Shown here: one piece after another, positions 1 to 8,787 of the stretch | Layout of the letters: each line of letters begins with the position of its first letter | Position numbering within the stretch: the first letter of the stretch is position 1 | Origin: Streptomyces sp. WP-1 | GTDB lineage: Bacteria > Actinomycetota > Actinomycetes > Streptomycetales > Streptomycetaceae | DNA: 64,000 nucleotides | Assembly: GCF_030450125.1 (NCBI RefSeq) | Contig: NZ_CP123923.1 | Span: forward strand, 7,287,001 to 7,351,000 | Direction of reading: 5' to 3' | The notes under the pieces: model-generated | What the model was told of the DNA's origin: nothing | The model's input: only the letters and a program-made list of their open reading frames with translations | The model's database searches: none | Translations under genes and position numbers: made by a program

Positions 1-437
1 CCGTCCAGAAGCCCCCGCCGAAGAAGGCCGCTTTGCATGTCCCGGCCGGCACCGGCGTCCGCGTCGCCGCCCTGCTGGTGTTCCTCTGCGGAGCCGCCCA
101 CGCGCCCCGCTACTGGGCCGGGCTCTCCCACGGGCTGCTCGGCGCCACGCTCGTCGCCTCCGCGCTGTGCATGCTCCTGGGCCTCGCCCTGCCCGCGCGG
201 GCGGTGCACGCCCGGCTCGGCGCGGCGGCGGCCGCCCTCGCGGTCACGGCCGGGCTCGGCGCGGGACAGGTGCTCGGCGGACGGTTCGGACTGCCGGACC
301 CGGCACGGCTGTGGGCGGCGACACTGGCCCCGCCCTGGCTCGCCGGTACGGCCGCCGCGGTGGCCGCGCTCGGGGCGCTCGCGGTGGTGCTGGCCGTCCT
401 GCTCGGGGTCAACGTCCCCGGTCGTCGCGGGAGTTGA
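1..437 (+). CDS. Small integral membrane protein, 5' end cut by window
   Basis: The reading frame is open from the first bases of the window to a TGA at 435-437, so the true start may lie outside it; an internal TTG at 33 would give 134 residues. The visible protein is Ala/Leu/Val/Gly-rich with about four hydrophobic stretches (near residues 8-22, 33-52, 60-80 and 100-126 from the TTG) joined by short Arg-containing loops. It ends in a basic GRRGS tail. No catalytic motif is seen and I do not recognise the family. It converges on the ComB remnant. A membrane location is well supported by composition; function is unknown. Confidence 0.6.
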   Translation, partial: VQKPPPKKAALHVPAGTGVRVAALLVFLCGAAHAPRYWAGLSHGLLGATLVASALCMLLGLALPARAVHARLGAAAAALAVTAGLGAGQVLGGRFGLPDPARLWAATLAPPWLAGTAAAVAALGALAVVLAVLLGVNVPGRRGS

Positions 438-470
438 GCCGGAGGTCCGACTGATCGAGCGCCCGCAGCT

Positions 471-893
471 CTAGGCGGGGGCCCGCTCCAGACAGGGCCC
501 GGGATCGGCGTCGGGGGCGCCCACCCGGGCGGTGATGTACTCGGCGCGGGCCGGATCCTCCTCCGCCCGCCCGTCGTCCCCGGTGGCGACGAAGGTCACC
601 GTGCGCGCCCCGGCCCGGCGCAGCACCTCGGCGGTCGCCCCGGCCGCCGAAGCTCGCGCACAGCACCAGCCGGCGTCCGCCACAGCCGGCGCCCCGACCG
701 TGCCGGCGGTGGTCTTCTGCGCGATCGTACGGCCGCGCACATCGAGCGGGCGCAGCCGCGCGGGCGAGTCGGCGAGGTCGAAGCCCGCGACCGGCGCCCC
801 GTCCTGGAAGGCGAGCCAGCCCGGGTCGCGGGCCTTCAGCGCCAGCGCCTCCCGCCGGGTGCCCGCGAACACGATCCGCTCGGCACCGCCGGT
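471..893 (-). pseudogene. C-terminal remnant of 2-phosphosulfolactate phosphatase (ComB family)
   Basis: The frame encodes a ComB-like C-terminal half: GAERIVFAGT, then DPGWLAFQDGAPVAGFDL, DVRGRTIAQKTTAGTVGA and VTFVATGDDGRAEED are typical. Full-length ComB proteins are about 240 residues; here only about 140 remain. The frame runs back into a TGA shared with the upstream DUF1232 gene, so the N-terminal half is missing. In the middle this frame reads GWCCARAS where the family has LVLCASF, and the +1 frame reads exactly LVLCASF. That points to two compensating frameshifts around 630-665. ComB hydrolyses phosphosulfolactate; this copy is very probably non-functional. A recent deletion joining it to the neighbour is inferred. 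Confidence 0.7.
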
Positions 894-1184
894 TCAGGGC
901 AGCCGGGGTGTCTCCGGAGTGTCCGGCCGGGCGGCGCGCAGGCTGCGCAGGGCGAGGAGCAGGACGCCGATGTCGTCCAGGTAGATGGGGTCGGGCAGCA
1001 GATCGGTCGGGAGCAGCAGATACGCCACCGCGCCCCAGAACACCCAGCGCGGCCCCGTGGGCAGCCCGGCCCGCAGCAGCGTACGCCGGGTGCGCACCAG
1101 GCGTACGAGCAGCGCGACGGCACCGGCGGCCAGGCCCGCGGCGACGACGGCGGCGATGATCAGCAGCAGGGTGGTGGTGTCCAT
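894..1184 (-). CDS. DUF1232 (YkvA-like) small membrane protein
   Basis: This 96-residue protein has an N-terminal membrane segment (residues about 5-30) and a second hydrophobic region (about 46-82). The second carries the DUF1232 signature YLLLPTDLLPDPIYLDDIG, with the conserved Pro-Thr-Asp and Asp-Asp motif. An AAGGAG ribosome site lies about 6 bases before the ATG. Family members are small membrane proteins of unknown biochemical role. Its TGA directly abuts the truncated ComB frame, marking the probable deletion junction. The family call is good; function is unknown. Confidence 0.75.
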   Translation of the reverse strand: MDTTTLLLIIAAVVAAGLAAGAVALLVRLVRTRRTLLRAGLPTGPRWVFWGAVAYLLLPTDLLPDPIYLDDIGVLLLALRSLRAARPDTPETPRLP

Positions 1185-1211
1185 CGGGGCTCCTTGTCCG
1201 GCACGAGGGGC

Positions 1212-2396
1212 TTACGACGGCAGGTCGGAGGACGGCACGTCCGCGCCGTCGGCGGAGTCCTCGGGGGCCGCCTTCGCCCGGCCGGGAAGACCGGGGAACC
1301 GCAGCCGTTCGAACGTCCGGGTGAGCTGCTGGAGCGGTGCGGGCGCCTTGGCGGCGGGCCGCTGCTGCGGCAGGGCGGCCGACGGTACGTCACGGTAGGC
1401 GGCCAGCGCCTCCAGGGCCTCCTCGGCGGCCTGCTTGTACAGGTCCCGGGACTTCGTCATGGCCTCCAGCGCCTCGGCGTACATGGTGACGAGACGCCGT
1501 TCGCGCTCCAGCTCCTCCTGGTGGGTCATCAGGGTCCAGTTGTCCCTGAGGTCCGCCAGCGCCTCGGTGGCGTCCTGCGGCGCGGGGCGGGGCAGCGCGA
1601 CGAAGTGGCGCAGCGCGGCGAGGAGTTCCGGGGGCTCGGAGCCGTCCAGGAAGACGCTGCGCACCCGGTGCGGGTCGCCGTCGTAGTCCTCGGGGGCCGG
1701 GTCCGGCGGCAGGATCACGGCGCCGCCGCGCGGCACCTCGACGCCGAGGTCCTTCAGCGCCCAGTTGACGCCGCGCAGCTGGTGCGGGGCGGCGCGGTGC
1801 TCCACGACGCGGTGCCGCAGGGCGGGCGGGAGCAGCCGGGCGAGCGGCAGCCTGCCCTGCTCGTCGGGGGTCATGGCCTCGTGCACGACCAGGTTGACGC
1901 ACCAGGCCTCACGGGCGGCCTCCCGCAGCCGGCGGCGCATCTCCTTGTCGTCCGCGGGCAGCGCGTTGACCTGCCGGAAGCGCACGCCCGCGACCGTGGG
2001 GTGATGGTCCCAGGAGCCGTCGTCGCCGGTGCCGCCCTCGGGCCAGAACAGCGTCGCGGGCGAGGGCCAGCCCTCGTCCCACGGCCGCTCGGCCTCCGCG
2101 ACCAGCCGCCACTCGTGCCCCTGTGGCTTGCCCTGCCGGGGTACGAGGGTGAGCCGGGCCCGCACCGTCACCGTGCCGCCCACCCGCCAGCGTGCCTCGA
2201 AGACCGTGGGGGGTGCGCCGCTCCCGGAGGCGTCCTCGGGTGCGGGGGGCTCGGCGAAGTCGTCGATGTCCCCGCTCTCCTTGTGCCGGCGCAGGGTGCG
2301 GCGGACGACGTCCTCGGGGGTGGGGCCGGTGTGACGGCCGCGGGCCGCCCAGACGGACTGCGGGACGGGGGCGCGGTCGGTGGCGGAGTTCGACAT
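1212..2396 (-). CDS. Conserved hypothetical protein, 394 aa
   Basis: This soluble-looking protein has no signal peptide or membrane segment. The N-terminus is polar (residues 1-60). The centre is mixed alpha/beta and rich in Trp, Pro and charged residues. Residues about 285-345 are strongly helical (TLMTHQEELERERRLVTMY), suggesting a coiled coil, and the tail is Pro/Ala-rich. Codon use is typical of the host. It lies 27 bases upstream of the DUF1232 gene on the same strand, so the two may be co-transcribed. I do not recognise a characterised family. Confidence 0.6.
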   Translation of the reverse strand: MSNSATDRAPVPQSVWAARGRHTGPTPEDVVRRTLRRHKESGDIDDFAEPPAPEDASGSGAPPTVFEARWRVGGTVTVRARLTLVPRQGKPQGHEWRLVAEAERPWDEGWPSPATLFWPEGGTGDDGSWDHHPTVAGVRFRQVNALPADDKEMRRRLREAAREAWCVNLVVHEAMTPDEQGRLPLARLLPPALRHRVVEHRAAPHQLRGVNWALKDLGVEVPRGGAVILPPDPAPEDYDGDPHRVRSVFLDGSEPPELLAALRHFVALPRPAPQDATEALADLRDNWTLMTHQEELERERRLVTMYAEALEAMTKSRDLYKQAAEEALEALAAYRDVPSAALPQQRPAAKAPAPLQQLTRTFERLRFPGLPGRAKAAPEDSADGADVPSSDLPS

Positions 2397-2795
2397 AGGC
2401 CAATCTGCTGATGGAGGCGGGTGCGCCTTCCAGTATCACGGTTCGCCCCGGGGAAACGTAGACGGCCCCACGCCCGCGCGCGGCGCGTGCCCCTCCCGGG
2501 GGTCGCGCGGGAGCCTTCACCCGGCGCGTGCGAGCGGCTTCCGCCGGGGCGCGCGCCCTGCTCGCGCCGGGCGCCCTTTCGGACCTTTCGGACACGTCGG
2601 CCTCCCGGTCGACGGCAGGGCGATCCTCCAGGGGTGCTGGGAACCGCGCGACCAGCCCGCACCCGCACCCCTGCCATCAGCCACCCACCCGCGTTCCACT
2701 CACCCGAGTGCCGCCTACCCGCGTGCCCCCTCCCGCGGCGGCCGAGGCTCAGCCCCGTTCGAGCCCAGCCCCGGCCGAGGCAGCGCGCGGAGCGC
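2397..2795. other. Intergenic region, 399 bp
   Basis: This lies between the FprA stop and the start of the 394-residue hypothetical gene, both on the minus strand. Translations in this stretch look like shadows rich in Pro, Arg and Ala. The only structures seen are a perfect 9-bp tandem duplication CCTTTCGGA at 2575-2592 and a loose CACCCG/TACCCG-rich run near 2690-2735. No convincing terminator or gene was found. The promoter of the hypothetical gene should lie at the low-coordinate end. Confidence 0.4.
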
Positions 2796-4160
2796 TCATG
2801 CGCCGCTCTTGCGCAGCATCTCCTCGCGCTCCACGATCTTCACGCGCTCGCGGCCCTGCGGTTCGCCCAGGGCGCGCTCGGCGGCGTCCAGGCGGTGCCA
2901 GCCCTCCCACGTGGTGTACCGGACGTTGCGCCCGGCGAGGAACGCGTCCACGGCCTCCGGCGCGGGCGAGGCGGGCGTGTGCAGCCGGCCTTCCGCGCGG
3001 TCGGCGAGCAGGTTGGACACCGTCTCGTTGGCGTCGCCCTTGGTGTGGCCGATGAGGCCGACCGGGCCGCGCCGGATCCAGCCGGTGACGTAGGTGGACT
3101 GCAGGTGCGTGCCGCCCTCCTCGATGACCCGGCCGCCCTCGTCCGGGACGGTGCCCGAGCCGAGGTCCCAGGGCAGCTTGGGCAGCTTCTCGGAGAGGTA
3201 GCCGACCGCGCGGTAGACGGCGGTGACGTCCCAGTCCTTGAACTCGCCGGTGCCCTTGACGTTGCCGGTGCCGTCGAGGGCGGTGCGCTCGGTGCGCAGG
3301 CCGACGACCTTGCCGTCCTCGCCGAGGATCTCCGCCGGGGACTCGAAGAAGTGCAGGAACAGCTTGTGCGGGCGGTCGCCGACGTCCCGGATCGCCCAGT
3401 TCTCCAGGGTCTTGGCGACCATGTCGGCCTGCTTGTTGCCGCGCCGGGTCTCGATCGAGCCGGCGTCGTAGTCGATGTCCTCGGGGTCGACGATGACCTC
3501 GATGTTGGGGGAGTGGTCCAGCTCGCGCAGCTCCATCGGGCTGAACTTCGCCTGGGCCGGGCCCCGGCGGCCGAAGACGTGGATCTCCACGGCCTTGTTG
3601 GCCTTCAGACCGTCGTAGACGTTCTGCGGGATCTCGGTCGGCAGCAGCTCGTCCGCGGTCTTGGCGAGGACGCGGGCCACGTCCAGGGCCACGTTGCCGA
3701 CGCCCAGCACCGCGACCTTCTCGGCCTCCAGCGGCCAGGTGCGCGGCACGTCCGGGTGGCCGTCGTACCAGGAGACGAAGTCGGCGGCGCCATAGGAGCC
3801 GTCGAGGTCGATGCCGGGTATGGACAGCGCGCGGTCGGCCATGGCGCCGGTGGAGAAGATCACCGCGTCGTAGAAGTCGCGCAGGTCGTCCAGGCTGATG
3901 TCCGTCGGGTAGTCGACGTTGCCGAACAGCCGGATCTGCGGCTTGTCCAGCACCTGGTGGAGGGCGGTGACGATGCCCTTGATGCGCGGGTGGTCCGGCG
4001 CGACGCCGTAGCGGATCAGACCGAAGGGGGCGGGCATGCGCTCGAAGAGGTCGATGGACACGCCGGGGTCGGCGGCCACCTCGGACTTGAGCAGGGCGTC
4101 GGCGGCGTAGATCCCGGCGGGGCCGGCTCCGACGATGGCTACCCGCAGGGGGCGCGGCAT
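2796..4160 (-). CDS. fprA: FprA-type ferredoxin-NADP(+) reductase
   Basis: This 454-residue flavoprotein belongs to the adrenodoxin-reductase-like class. The FAD-binding GAGPAG is at residues 11-16, the FAD/substrate motif FGLIRYGVAPDHP at about 46-58, and the NADP-binding VLGVGNVALDVAR at about 150-162. FGRRGPAQAKFSP and the C-terminal YVTGWIRRGPVGLIGHTK are further family signatures. It moves electrons between NADP(H) and ferredoxins in the cytoplasm and could serve P450 systems or ferri-siderophore reduction. Length matches mycobacterial FprA. An iron-box-like operator 46 bp upstream suggests iron-dependent repression, which fits a role in iron or Fe-S metabolism. The start is the ATG at 4160. 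Confidence 0.9.
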   Translation of the reverse strand: MPRPLRVAIVGAGPAGIYAADALLKSEVAADPGVSIDLFERMPAPFGLIRYGVAPDHPRIKGIVTALHQVLDKPQIRLFGNVDYPTDISLDDLRDFYDAVIFSTGAMADRALSIPGIDLDGSYGAADFVSWYDGHPDVPRTWPLEAEKVAVLGVGNVALDVARVLAKTADELLPTEIPQNVYDGLKANKAVEIHVFGRRGPAQAKFSPMELRELDHSPNIEVIVDPEDIDYDAGSIETRRGNKQADMVAKTLENWAIRDVGDRPHKLFLHFFESPAEILGEDGKVVGLRTERTALDGTGNVKGTGEFKDWDVTAVYRAVGYLSEKLPKLPWDLGSGTVPDEGGRVIEEGGTHLQSTYVTGWIRRGPVGLIGHTKGDANETVSNLLADRAEGRLHTPASPAPEAVDAFLAGRNVRYTTWEGWHRLDAAERALGEPQGRERVKIVEREEMLRKSGA

Positions 4161-4205
4161 GATCAGATTCCCTTCGAGTGAAAAAGTCGACTCGATCGGG
4201 AAGCC

Positions 4206-4224
4206 TAAGCTAAGGCAGACCTAA
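4206..4224 (-). promoter_or_regulatory. Putative iron box (DmdR/IdeR-type operator)
   Basis: On the minus strand these 19 bases read TTAGGTCTGCCTTAGCTTA. They match about 13 of 19 positions of the actinobacterial iron-box consensus (TTAGGTTAGGCTAACCTAA), including a full TTAGGT half-site. The site ends 46 bp before the fprA ATG, a suitable position for repression by an iron-loaded DtxR-family regulator. The match is imperfect in the second half, so binding is inferred. Confidence 0.55.
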
Positions 4225-4252
4225 GTTGGTACGCGGGTCCCGCCTATGACCT

Positions 4253-4269
4253 CATAAGCATATCTTATG
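4253..4269. promoter_or_regulatory. 17-bp inverted repeat upstream of fprA
   Basis: A perfect inverted repeat CATAAG-CATAT-CTTATG occurs in an unusually AT-rich stretch about 95 bp upstream of the fprA start. A third copy of CTTATG lies at 4286-4291, 22 bp (two helical turns) from the second arm. It looks like an operator for a second dimeric regulator acting on fprA. I do not recognise the cognate protein. Confidence 0.4.
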
Positions 4270-4394
4270 ACTTCCCTAGGGGTGCCTTATGGCCTTCCCC
4301 TACGGTCACCCCCAACGGCCTCTTGTGGCCCCTAGGGTGCCGGATCCGGCCGTTCCGGGGCTCCGCCCGCGGCGGCGGCGAACACCCGCCCGGA

Positions 4395-4730
4395 TCATTC
4401 CGGTTGGGTCAGCGCCTCCTTCTGGAGCTGCACCGCCGCCAGCAGGCTCAGCCCCGGTTCCGCCTGGCGCAGAGCCTTGATCGCCGCGACCGAGGAGAGG
4501 TCGCCCGTGAAGCCGACGGCGGCCAATCTCGCGCGGGTCCAGTCGGCGCGCAGCTTGGCCTCGGTGGCCCCCGCGGCCGACTCGACCAGCGCGACCGCGT
4601 GCTCCAGACCCGGGCGCTCCTCGGGCGAGGCCTGCGCCAGCGCCTCGCGCAGGACCGAGGACACCACGTCCGCGTCCCGGATGACCAGCACGTGGTCGTG
4701 CTTCCTGTTCAGACCCGCGATTCCCATCAT
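4395..4730 (-). CDS. Conserved hypothetical protein, about 111 aa
   Basis: A small cytoplasmic protein beginning MMGIAGLNRKHDHVL, with a mostly helical body and no membrane segment or recognised domain. I chose the ATG at 4730 because a GGCGAGG ribosome site lies about 9 bases upstream; a TTG at 4751 and an ATG at 4739 are alternatives. It contains two helices rich in Ala, Glu and Leu (roughly residues 22-45 and 50-70). It sits between fprA and a methyltransferase gene. Function unknown. Confidence 0.55.
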   Translation of the reverse strand: MMGIAGLNRKHDHVLVIRDADVVSSVLREALAQASPEERPGLEHAVALVESAAGATEAKLRADWTRARLAAVGFTGDLSSVAAIKALRQAEPGLSLLAAVQLQKEALTQPE

Positions 4731-4789
4731 GCCGACCATCCTCGCCGCCAAGGGTCCCGAGGACCAAGCGGCTTGAGGAAGACCAGAGG

Positions 4790-5434
4790 CTACCGCGCGG
4801 GCCGCCGGCAGTGCAGGAACAGATGCGGCTCCGGTACGGCCTCGGGATGCGCCGGCGCGAACTCCGTTCGCTCCGCCGCCAGTACGGCGAGTCCGGCCCG
4901 GCCCGCCACGTCCCTGAACGCGTCCGCGCCGAAGCTCGTCACCCGCACCGGCTGCCCCATGAAGAGCCCCTCGGCGCCCTCGACGTCGACGGGCACGGTC
5001 GCCAGCACCACGAACCCGCCGGGCCGCACCGCCCGCGCGAGCCGGCCCACCACCGCCTCCTGCTCGGCCCGGTCCATCTGGAGCAGCGAGAAGTAGGCGC
5101 AGGCCGCGTCGAACGAACCCTCCTCCAGCGGGAGTTCACGGATGTCGGCGCGACGGAACTCGGCCTCCGGCACCTGCCGCTCCGCCAACTCCACCATCAC
5201 CGGGGACACATCGACGCCGAGCACCCGGTGCCCCGCGTCCGCCAGGGCCCGCGCGGTCGGCCGCCCCGTCCCGCAGCCCACGTCCAGCACCCGGCTGCCC
5301 GGCGCCAGGCGCTCCAGCAGCCACCGCAGGGACGCCCGGTGCGCCGCGGAGGAGGCGAACGCCTTCTCGTAGTCGAGACCCAGCGCGTCGAACACCACGG
5401 CCGCCGGCACCCGGCGCTCGTCCTCGGCCACCAC
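4790..5434 (-). CDS. Class I SAM-dependent methyltransferase
   Basis: The 214-residue protein has the classic class I methyltransferase layout. Motif I VLDVGCGTG is at residues about 49-57, the acidic loop VLGVDVSPVMVELAE follows, then the motif II region FDAACAYFSLLQMD, and VRPGGFVVLATVP at about 130-142. The substrate cannot be told; small molecule or lipid are typical of this UbiE/Methyltransf_11-like group. The GTG at 5434 is preceded by GGGAGGAG. The frame stays open upstream to 5728, but that part is low-complexity and overlaps the divergent flavodoxin gene. It is divergent from that gene with about 160 bp between. Confidence 0.8.
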   Translation of the reverse strand: MVAEDERRVPAAVVFDALGLDYEKAFASSAAHRASLRWLLERLAPGSRVLDVGCGTGRPTARALADAGHRVLGVDVSPVMVELAERQVPEAEFRRADIRELPLEEGSFDAACAYFSLLQMDRAEQEAVVGRLARAVRPGGFVVLATVPVDVEGAEGLFMGQPVRVTSFGADAFRDVAGRAGLAVLAAERTEFAPAHPEAVPEPHLFLHCRRPAR

Positions 5435-5594
5435 GGCTCCTCCCGTCACGCGGCACCGAACCGTACGGCGCCGACCCGCACGGCACCCGTACGGCGCCGA
5501 CGCCGGGCATCCTCGCACCCGCGCGCGGCGCCCACAACGGCGTGGCGCGACGGCGCGTTTGCGCACCGCGCGCCGGACCCGGCAGGGTGCGGGT

Positions 5595-6047
5595 GTGCCC
5601 ACCCTGCTGATCGTCCACCACACCCCGTCGCCCAACTGCCAGGCCCTGTTCGAGGCCGTCGTCTCCGGCGCCACGGCACCCGAGATCGAGGGCGTGCGGG
5701 TGGTGCGCCGCGCGGCCCTCGCGGCCACCGCCGCCGATGTCCTCGAAGCCGACGGCTACCTCCTCGGCACCCCCGCGAACCTCGGCTACATCTCCGGCGC
5801 CCTCAAACACTTCTTCGACCAGATCTACTATCCCTGCCTGGACGAGACCCGCGGCCGTCCCTTCGGCTACTACGTCCACGGGGGCAACGACGTCACCGGC
5901 GCGGTCCGCGCCCTCGACACCATCACCACCGGCCTCGGCTGGCGCCGCGCGGCCGAACCGGTCACCGTCACGGGTGAACCCGGCCGTACCGACACGGAAT
6001 CCTGCTGGGAACTCGGCGCCACCCTCGCCGCGGGCCTGTCCGCCTGA
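5595..6047 (+). CDS. Flavodoxin-like / NAD(P)H-dependent FMN reductase-type protein
   Basis: This 150-residue protein starts with a beta strand and a phosphate-binding-like loop, LLIVHHTPSPNC. It continues with DGYLLGTPANLGYISGALKHFFDQIYYP, a hallmark of flavodoxin-fold reductases contacting FMN, and PFGYYVHGGNDVTGAV. It should bind FMN in the cytoplasm and act as a quinone/NAD(P)H reductase or electron carrier. I prefer the GTG at 5595 because it directly precedes the first beta strand; the TTG at 5559 would add an Arg-rich extension. It stands alone, divergent from the methyltransferase gene. Confidence 0.75.
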   Translation: MPTLLIVHHTPSPNCQALFEAVVSGATAPEIEGVRVVRRAALAATAADVLEADGYLLGTPANLGYISGALKHFFDQIYYPCLDETRGRPFGYYVHGGNDVTGAVRALDTITTGLGWRRAAEPVTVTGEPGRTDTESCWELGATLAAGLSA

Positions 6048-6191
6048 GAGAACCGGCCGGTACCCGGAGCGATGGCGGGGCCGCCCCTTACGGTGCAGGC
6101 CCCCTCGCCGCCGCCCCCGACACGCCCCCGCGCGGCGCACCGCACCAGACCCATCACCGCGGCCCGCACCGGCACCACCACCGCGCCCCGC

Positions 6192-6219
6192 ACATGCGGT
6201 ACCCGACATGCAGTACCCG
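6192..6219. repeat. Tandem 14-bp direct repeat upstream of the ABC exporter operon
   Basis: Two adjacent copies, ACATGCGGTACCCG and ACATGCAGTACCCG, differ at one position. They sit 151 bp before the ABC ATPase start, just upstream of a promoter-like stretch containing TAGCGT near 6283. Direct repeats of this size often bind dimeric activators or repressors; no regulator gene is adjacent. Confidence 0.5.
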
Positions 6220-6369
6220 GGTGCCACCCTTTCTGCCCCGTTCAGCCCCTACTGCCACGGGTATGCGGGGTTTCGGCGCCTAGCGTTGCGGATGAGACGT
6301 CAGACGCGACGGACGCCGCCGCCCGTGAGGGCACGACGGACGGCGCGGTCCGCGACAGAGGGAGCCCGC

Positions 6370-7329
6370 ATGATCGAGGCACGAGGACTGACCAAGAGGT
6401 ACGGCGAGAAGACGGCGGTCGACGGACTGGACTTCGTCGTCGAACCCGGCACCGTCACCGGATTCCTGGGCCCGAACGGCGCCGGGAAGTCCACCACCAT
6501 GCGCATGATCGTCGGCCTCGACGCCCCGACCAGCGGCTCCGTCACCGTCAACGGCCGCCGCTACGCCGGTCACCGCGCCCCGCTCCAGGAGGTCGGCGCT
6601 CTGCTGGAGGCCAGGTCCGTGCACCCCGGCCGCTCGGCCTACCAGCATCTGCGGGCGCTCGCGCTGACCCACGGCATCCCGCGCCGCCGCGTCGACGAGG
6701 TCGTCGGGCTCGCCGGGCTCGGCAGCGTCGCGGGCAAGCGGGCCGGTTCCTTCTCGCTCGGCATGGGCCAGCGGCTCGGCATCGCCGCGGCCCTGCTCGG
6801 CGACCCCCGCACGGTGATGCTGGACGAGCCGGTCAACGGCCTCGACCCCGAGGGCGTCCTGTGGATCCGCAACCTGCTCACCTCGCTCGCGGCGGAGGGC
6901 CGTACCGTCTTCGTGTCCTCCCACCTGATGAGCGAGGTCGCGCAGGTCGCGGACCATCTGATCGTCGTGGGCCGGGGGCGGCTGCTCGCCGACACGACCG
7001 TACGGGACCTGGTGCGCGAGGCGGGCGGGGACACCGTCCGGGTCGCCACCGACGACCCGGGACGGCTGCGGGAGGTGCTCGCCGGGCCGGGCGTGGAGAT
7101 CACCGGCCGGATCGGCTCGGAGGAACTCCAGGTCAGCGGGGTGAGCGCCCGGGAGATCGGGCTGAAGGCCGCCGCACACGGCATCCCCCTGTTCGAACTG
7201 AGCACCAAGGCGGTGTCCCTGGAGTCGGCCTTCATGGACCTGACGAGGGACGCCGTCGAGTACCACGGCGGCACGACGAGCCCCGACGCCGCCGGCACCC
7301 GCACCGATCGCACCGGGAGCGCCGCATGA
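6370..7329 (+). CDS. ABC transporter ATP-binding protein, drug-exporter type
   Basis: The 319-residue ATPase carries Walker A GPNGAGKST at residues 34-42, a Q-loop region, the degenerate signature SLGMGQ, Walker B VMLDEPVNGLDPEG, and the switch His in VFVSSHLMSE. The C-terminal 90 residues form the accessory domain seen in DrrA/BcrA-like and CcmA-type ATPases. It would energise export through the membrane protein encoded next, whose ATG overlaps this stop by 4 bp (ATGA), so the two are translationally coupled. The upstream frame back to 5737 is non-coding in character. Confidence 0.9.
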   Translation: MIEARGLTKRYGEKTAVDGLDFVVEPGTVTGFLGPNGAGKSTTMRMIVGLDAPTSGSVTVNGRRYAGHRAPLQEVGALLEARSVHPGRSAYQHLRALALTHGIPRRRVDEVVGLAGLGSVAGKRAGSFSLGMGQRLGIAAALLGDPRTVMLDEPVNGLDPEGVLWIRNLLTSLAAEGRTVFVSSHLMSEVAQVADHLIVVGRGRLLADTTVRDLVREAGGDTVRVATDDPGRLREVLAGPGVEITGRIGSEELQVSGVSAREIGLKAAAHGIPLFELSTKAVSLESAFMDLTRDAVEYHGGTTSPDAAGTRTDRTGSAA

Positions 7330-8174
7330 GCACCCTGACCGAGAGCACCTCAGCCGCGGGGAACACCGGCGTCGCACCGGGCCGCCCCGTCTACCGGGTC
7401 ACCGGGCGCCGCGTCCTGGCCTCCGAATGGGCCAAACTCTGGTCGCTGCGCTCCACCTGGATCACCCTCGGCCTGGGACTGCTGTTCCTCGTCGTCTTCG
7501 GCGTCATCGCCTCCTACCGTTTCCGGTCCATGACGGGATCGCCCCGCATGGACCAGGAGTTCGCCCGCTCCACGGCCCTCAGCCTCTCCCTCTTCGGCGC
7601 CAACTTCGCCCAACTCGCCCTCGGTGTGCTGGGCGTGCTGGTCACGGCGGGTGAGTACTCCACCGGCATGATCCGCTCCACCATGGCGGCGGTGCCGCGC
7701 CGGCTGCCCGTGCTCTGGTCCAAGGCGGCGGTGTACGGCCTGGTCGCCCTCGTCGTCGGCACGGTCGGCGCGTTCGCCGCCTTCCTCGTCGGCAGTCGCG
7801 TCGTCTCCGACACGTCCGCCGCCCTGACGCTCGGTCATGCGGGCGTCGTCCGCGGCCTGTTCGGCGCCGGGCTCTACCTCGGCCTCGTCGGTGTCATCGG
7901 TACGGCCCTCGGCGCCCTGCTGCGCTCGGTGGCCGGCGGTATCACGGTCCTGGTCGCCGCCTTCATGCTCGTCCCCGGCCTCGCCTCCCTGCTGCCCAGT
8001 TCCTGGCAGGACGACATCGGCCCCTACCTGCCGAGCAACGCGGGCCAGGCGATGTACGCCCTCACGCACGACGCCACCTCGCTGTCCCCCGGCGCCGGGC
8101 TGCTGGTCTTCCTCGCCTGGACCGTGCTGGCGCTGGCGGGCGCGGCGCACCGGCTGCGGCGCGGGGACGTCTGA
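7326..8174 (+). CDS. ABC transporter permease (ABC-2-like)
   Basis: This 282-residue membrane protein has a polar N-terminus, then SEWAKLWSLRSTW, the usual entry to ABC-2 permeases. About six membrane segments follow (near residues 45-65, 90-115, 135-160, 180-210, 215-235 and 258-275). It should pair with the preceding ATPase to export a lipid, peptide or drug. Translation is coupled by the ATGA overlap. The loop ITAGEYSTGMIRSTM-like segment (VLVTAGEYSTGMIRST) is characteristic of streptomycete members. Substrate unknown. Confidence 0.88.
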   Translation: MSTLTESTSAAGNTGVAPGRPVYRVTGRRVLASEWAKLWSLRSTWITLGLGLLFLVVFGVIASYRFRSMTGSPRMDQEFARSTALSLSLFGANFAQLALGVLGVLVTAGEYSTGMIRSTMAAVPRRLPVLWSKAAVYGLVALVVGTVGAFAAFLVGSRVVSDTSAALTLGHAGVVRGLFGAGLYLGLVGVIGTALGALLRSVAGGITVLVAAFMLVPGLASLLPSSWQDDIGPYLPSNAGQAMYALTHDATSLSPGAGLLVFLAWTVLALAGAAHRLRRGDV

Positions 8175-8787
<613 letters not shown>

